Source of the DNA: JANQRV01 sp964533785
Lineage (GTDB): Bacteria > Bacteroidota > Bacteroidia > Chitinophagales > Saprospiraceae
DNA: 29,407 nt
Reading direction: 5' to 3'
NCBI GenBank assembly: GCA_964533785.1
Contig: CAZHNG010000030.1
Coordinates: 1 to 29,407 of the forward strand
Below the pieces are notes generated by a model. That model was not told the origin of the DNA and made no database searches. It worked only from the letters and a program-made list of their open reading frames with translations. The translations under genes and the position numbers were made by a program. This document shows positions 26,975-29,407 of this stretch, in pieces; position 1 is the first letter of the stretch; the number at the start of each line of letters is the position of its first letter.

Positions 26975-27388
26975 TTACCGTTTTGATTTCATTGCTTTTA
27001 CCTTCTTGATAGAATGGTCGGCAACCAGGTTTTTATATTCCTCCGTCTCGGCCCCGTAAATCGCTACTTTTCCATTTTCATCGCTATGAACCCCCCAGCC
27101 GTATCTTTTGGTAAGCGGGGAAGCTCTGAAACAAGGGCGGCCTTTTGAAAAGAACTTTTGCCGTTCTTCTTTCCAGTTTTTTTCATCCAATTCTTTACGA
27201 GTGGCGAATACGGTGAAAAACACATCGTCAGAACTGTATTGGTACGGATTATCGATCAGCATTTCGTATTGATAATTTGCTATCGATTTTTTATCGCCCT
27301 TTGTTGGTGGTTCCTGACCTTCATTTACGGGACAGTCTTCGGCGATCTCAATGAAGGTGTTCTCGTAGTTGGTGGAATGTAGTTTCAT
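26975..27388 (-). CDS. DUF6157 family protein
   Basis: 137 residues. I recognise the family by the N-terminal NYENTFIEIAEDCPV, the P-P-T-K-G-D-K-K-S-I-A motif, NPYQYSSDDVFF and the central F-F-S-K-G-R-P-C-F-R-A-S-P-L-T-K-R-Y-G-W-G-V-H. These proteins are small, soluble and of unknown function. No signal peptide is seen; the C-terminus is lysine-rich. It is convergent with the CapA-like gene. It sits just downstream of the first attC-like palindrome on the minus strand, but that palindrome lies before its start and none follows its end. Confidence 0.82.
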   Translation of the reverse strand: MKLHSTNYENTFIEIAEDCPVNEGQEPPTKGDKKSIANYQYEMLIDNPYQYSSDDVFFTVFATRKELDEKNWKEERQKFFSKGRPCFRASPLTKRYGWGVHSDENGKVAIYGAETEEYKNLVADHSIKKVKAMKSKR

Positions 27389-27514
27389 TTTTTTATTGCT
27401 GGATTTTCAATAATCAAATAACTCTTTTTAGAACATGATACAAACCAAATCAACATCAATTGCAGTATCACAAATCTGTTAAAATATCTCATTCCATTTT
27501 TTATCTAAAAGAAG

Positions 27515-27589
27515 TTGGCACTAACGGTGGCATGTGCAACGGGCCGAGCTTTTGCGAGGTATGGACGGCATTTGCATTCGTTGGGCAAA
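27515..27589. repeat. attC-like imperfect palindrome A
   Basis: On the minus strand the element starts with GCCCAACG right after the stop of the BrnT partner gene and ends with CGTTAGTGCC. GCCCAAC fits the integron inverse-core rule RYYYAAC. GTTAGTG fits the core rule GTTRRRY only in part. Inner segments GCAAATGCCG and CGTTGCACATGC are partly complementary. No integrase gene is present in the window, so this is a likeness, not proof. Confidence 0.4.
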
Positions 27590-27594
27590 CTTTT

Positions 27595-28023
27595 CTATTC
27601 TTTGATTACTTTTTCCGCATTGAATAGATTTACGACAATTGGCCTTAACACGGATTCTAGTTTCTTTTTGTTTTTTGCTATCCAATCGTCTATCTCCGGT
27701 TTTTGAGTCGAAAGATCAATCATGACTTCTTTTCCTTCCTTCAATCTCTCACTATATTCTTTAGCTCTTTTTGCCTTTTCTTCCCATGATAGCTTTACTA
27801 TCCCACTCGTAATCACCAATTCATCTATATCTTCATCATATTCGATTTCATTATCATCATAATAAATGTTCCCTTCTGGAATAACTATACCTCCTCTTGA
27901 TAATACCATCGCATCTCGTACATTGACCTGCTTAATGGTGCTCTCATCCAAAACAACTCCTTTCAAATTGCCACCCTTATTGACTCTTTCTACAGCTTCC
28001 TTAACCGTTAGAACTTCCATCAT
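27595..28023 (-). CDS. Unrecognised partner gene overlapping brnT (putative antitoxin)
   Basis: 142 residues from tandem ATG codons at 28023 and 28020, overlapping the BrnT gene by about 20 bases, which indicates translational coupling. By position it should be the antitoxin. It does not look like BrnA, which is about 80-100 residues with a ribbon-helix-helix C-terminus. Here the N-terminal third resembles a small alpha/beta fold (LTVKEAVERVNKGG), the middle is acidic (NEIEYDEDIDELV) and the C-terminus is helical and lysine-rich. An upstream frame extension to 28065 lies inside brnT and is not favoured. I do not recognise the family. No membrane or signal segment is seen. Confidence 0.7.
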   Translation of the reverse strand: MMEVLTVKEAVERVNKGGNLKGVVLDESTIKQVNVRDAMVLSRGGIVIPEGNIYYDDNEIEYDEDIDELVITSGIVKLSWEEKAKRAKEYSERLKEGKEVMIDLSTQKPEIDDWIAKNKKKLESVLRPIVVNLFNAEKVIKE

Positions 28024-28306
28024 CCTGTTTTTTAAACTTTTCTTCAATATAAAGATTTCTCTCATCTTTGTTGGCTTGGCGGGCCGATATCAGCCGTACA
28101 ACCAGACCTATAATAGTATAAACAACTAAAAGGATAAATTTAGTTGCAGTCTTGCCTATCCTAATAATGCGATATTCTCCGTTTCGACTCGCCTCAAACT
28201 CAATCGCATGGGGGTCGTCAAAGACTGTCTTCGCCTCCTCAAAATCCACTTTGTGCTTTTCTGTATTCTTCCGATTTTTGGCCTCGTCCCATTCAAATTC
28301 AGGCAT
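28001..28306 (-). CDS. BrnT-family (DUF497) toxin
   Basis: 101 residues. The N-terminus FEWDEAKNRKNTEKHKVDFEE and the C-terminal V-R-L-I-S-A-R-Q-A-N-K-D-E-R at 70-83 are the two hallmarks of BrnT toxins, which adopt a RelE-like fold and cleave RNA. The central strand has I-I-R-I-G-K-T and L-V-V-Y-T. The tail beyond residue 88 (KKQDDGSSNG) encodes through the overlap with the partner gene. In known systems BrnT is followed by BrnA; here the following gene is of another family. The module lies between attC-like palindromes A and B. Confidence 0.88.
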   Translation of the reverse strand: MPEFEWDEAKNRKNTEKHKVDFEEAKTVFDDPHAIEFEASRNGEYRIIRIGKTATKFILLVVYTIIGLVVRLISARQANKDERNLYIEEKFKKQDDGSSNG

Positions 28307-28364
28307 AATTTTTTAGGTTAGTTTTTATCATCTTTTCAGACGACCTTTTTTATATTCAAATTTC

Positions 28365-28434
28365 GCCCAACGTTACGCTAGCCGATCGGCCGCAGCGCAT
28401 GCGAAGGCTGGGCGTCTAGCGGGTGTTAGTGGCC
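28365..28434. repeat. attC-like imperfect palindrome B
   Basis: The plus strand opens with GCCCAACG (28365-28372) and ends with GTTAGTGGCC (28425-28434). Inside, CGCTAG (28376-28381) pairs with CTAGCG (28416-28421). The centre has the perfect palindromes GCCGATCGGC and CGCATGCG. It is much richer in GC than the flanking genes. Read on the minus strand it ends with GTTGGGC, which fits the integron core rule GTTRRRY. Confidence 0.5.
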
Positions 28435-28443
28435 GTTCTATAA

Positions 28444-28926
28444 TTACTCATTTACTATTTCTAAAACCCTGGCTTTTAATCTTTTCCCCATCCAGAAACC
28501 TACATTTTCTAATTCTTCTAAAATAGGCTTGATAGCATCAATTATAGATTTATCTTTTGCTTTTATTAGCAATCCCAATAAACCAATTGTATTGAGTCCC
28601 CTTTCTTTGGCAATATTGGTTCCTAGCCTTTCGTCAATAATTAATAATTGCGCATTTAATTCTTCGGCAAGCGCGATAGCTTCTGATTCTCCTTGATCAA
28701 TTTCTGTTTTTAATTGATCCACTTTGTCTTTGTCTGTAGGTGCTTTGACAGTTATCCAATGAGCTTCTCTATAAATATTTAAAGTAAACCCAAAATCTTC
28801 TAATTTTAATATTTCGGAATGTACACTAGGTGGGACAATTATAGAATCAAAGAGTTGGTTGAGTAGTATTAGGCGATTTATTTGAATTAAATTTGCTATT
28901 GGAGAAGTGTCACTGATAACAACCAT
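28444..28926 (-). CDS. DUF3368/PIN-domain toxin-like protein
   Basis: 160 residues. The N-terminal S-D-T-S-P (Asp6) is the first acidic residue of the PIN nuclease site; the G-E-S-E-A motif (Glu80, Glu82) and I-I-D-E (Asp98) supply the others. FDSIIVPPSVHSEI is typical of DUF3368. These proteins are probable RNA-cutting toxins and are commonly encoded next to UPF0175 proteins, as here: the UPF0175 gene lies 6 bases upstream, so both are cotranscribed. The target RNA is unknown. The gene pair is flanked by inverted copies of GTTAGTGGCC. Confidence 0.9.
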   Translation of the reverse strand: MVVISDTSPIANLIQINRLILLNQLFDSIIVPPSVHSEILKLEDFGFTLNIYREAHWITVKAPTDKDKVDQLKTEIDQGESEAIALAEELNAQLLIIDERLGTNIAKERGLNTIGLLGLLIKAKDKSIIDAIKPILEELENVGFWMGKRLKARVLEIVNE

Positions 28927-28932
28927 CTAAGA

Positions 28933-29175
28933 TTAGAATTTAATTCTGGAAAGTGTTTTTAAATCCTCTTCCAGTTCATCCACTCCGTAATGAATGGGAA
29001 TTTTTCTTTTTGCTAATTCTTTTTGAAATTGTATTTGATGTAGACCTGCAATTTCGCTCGCTTCTGCTAGAGTCACCTTTTCTTCTTTAAATAATTCAAT
29101 TGCAATTTTTAGCAGCAATTCCTCTTCTGTGATTCCAGCTTTTTTTGTAATTCTATCTGATATTTCTATTACCAT
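28933..29175 (-). CDS. UPF0175-family antitoxin-like protein
   Basis: 80 residues. The sequence EELLLKIAIELFKEEKVTLAEASEIAGL is the helix-turn-helix-like core of UPF0175, and K-R-K-I-P-I-H-Y-G-V-D-E-L-E-E-D-L is its standard C-terminal motif. Proteins of this family are the presumed antitoxins and autorepressors of DUF3368/PIN genes. It is the first gene of the pair, with only 6 bases before the next start. The region upstream is AT-rich and then enters palindrome C. Confidence 0.88.
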   Translation of the reverse strand: MVIEISDRITKKAGITEEELLLKIAIELFKEEKVTLAEASEIAGLHQIQFQKELAKRKIPIHYGVDELEEDLKTLSRIKF

Positions 29176-29230
29176 CTCTTTCTATTTTATTACATAACAG
29201 TTTATTCTATTTGTTAGTTCCTTTTTTGAA

Positions 29231-29268
29231 TGGCCACTAACGGCCCGGCTACGTGACGTGCCAGACTC
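29231..29268. repeat. attC-like half element C
   Basis: GGCCACTAACGG (29232-29243) is the inverted copy of the GTTAGTGGCC end of palindrome B, followed by a GC-rich stretch (CCCGGCTACGTGACGTGCC). The matching GCCCAACG end is not seen before the window stops. The 14-base flanks of the PIN/UPF0175 pair (about 28425-28438 and 29228-29241) match in inverted orientation with one difference. Confidence 0.4.
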
Positions 29269-29304
29269 TAAATTTACCATTTTCGTCCCATTTCACAAAT
29301 GCGA

Positions 29305-29365
29305 GCGCAGGCAGCAAAAGATGAACTTAGCGCAGCCTGACTTTTGCTGCCTGCGCGGGTTTTTT
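29305..29365 (+). terminator. Strong rho-independent terminator, 16-bp perfect stem
   Basis: GCGCAGGCAGCAAAAG at 29305-29320 is an exact inverted copy of 29341-29356, with a 20-base loop, followed by GGGTTTTTT. On the plus strand it would end a transcript entering from the left, yet no plus-strand gene lies close by; on the minus strand it would end a gene beyond the window, with a less T-rich tail. It may belong to the palindrome C element. Confidence 0.65.
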
Positions 29366-29407
29366 AATCTCCATTTTTCCTAAATGGCTCGGTGGTGCCG
29401 TATCATT

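Noticed and set aside
27595..28306. Canonical BrnTA annotation for the pair
   Set aside because: The toxin fits BrnT, but the partner does not show BrnA features, so the symbol brnA was not used.
26975..29407. True integron annotation
   Set aside because: No integrase or attI is in the window, the orientation of element B differs, and one core deviates from the consensus; only attC-like elements are reported.

Overview
The window is a chromosomal segment of a Bacteroidota bacterium, most likely of the Saprospiraceae or a close relative. The evidence is a secreted protein ending in a type IX secretion (gliding-motility type) sorting domain, a DUF1549/DUF1553 plus DUF1501 gene pair, a GH92 alpha-mannosidase, an mreBCD-PBP2 cluster of Bacteroidota type, TAnnTTTG-like promoter motifs, moderate GC and long AT-rich spacers. 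No rRNA, tRNA, CRISPR array, transposase or integrase was recognised.

Layout. (1) 1-2300: two terminator-like hairpins, an esterase-like alpha/beta hydrolase, then about 1.4 kb without genes that holds three tandem ~157-bp repeats, each with a long imperfect hairpin, a GC-richer patch and a heptamer repeat. (2) 2302-4281: a secreted beta-propeller/Ig-like protein exported by T9SS. (3) 4418-7395: a patatin-like lipase fused to a degenerate receiver domain (minus strand), divergent from an XRE regulator whose ImmA/IrrE-like domain has lost its zinc histidines. (4) 7569-7943: a small TMEM220-type membrane protein. (5) 8373-12699: a lipoprotein with PSD-type cytochrome, DUF1549 and DUF1553 regions and an inserted CBM6-like domain, followed by a Tat-exported DUF1501 protein. 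(6) 12730-15546, minus strand: a VOC protein and a secreted GH92 mannosidase. (7) 15689-19465, minus strand: a fused 5-oxoprolinase ending in a 23-bp perfect hairpin. (8) 19720-20994: an M16-family protein without the zinc motif. (9) 21145-26891: the cell-shape cluster mreB, mreC, mreD, PBP2, then a CapA-like protein where rodA is often found. (10) 26975-29407, minus strand: a DUF6157 protein and two toxin-antitoxin modules (BrnT with an unfamiliar partner; UPF0175 with DUF3368/PIN), set between imperfect palindromes that resemble integron attC sites.

How the genes work together. The mre cluster is a coherent elongasome module. The DUF1549/1553-DUF1501 pair and the GH92 enzyme suggest use of complex external carbohydrate. 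The right end looks like an accessory cassette region. The patatin-receiver protein with the divergent XRE/pseudo-ImmA regulator is the best candidate for an undescribed regulatory or defence-like unit. The 1.08-1.48 kb repeats are the most unusual non-coding signal, because their base changes preserve pairing and fit a minus-strand RNA.
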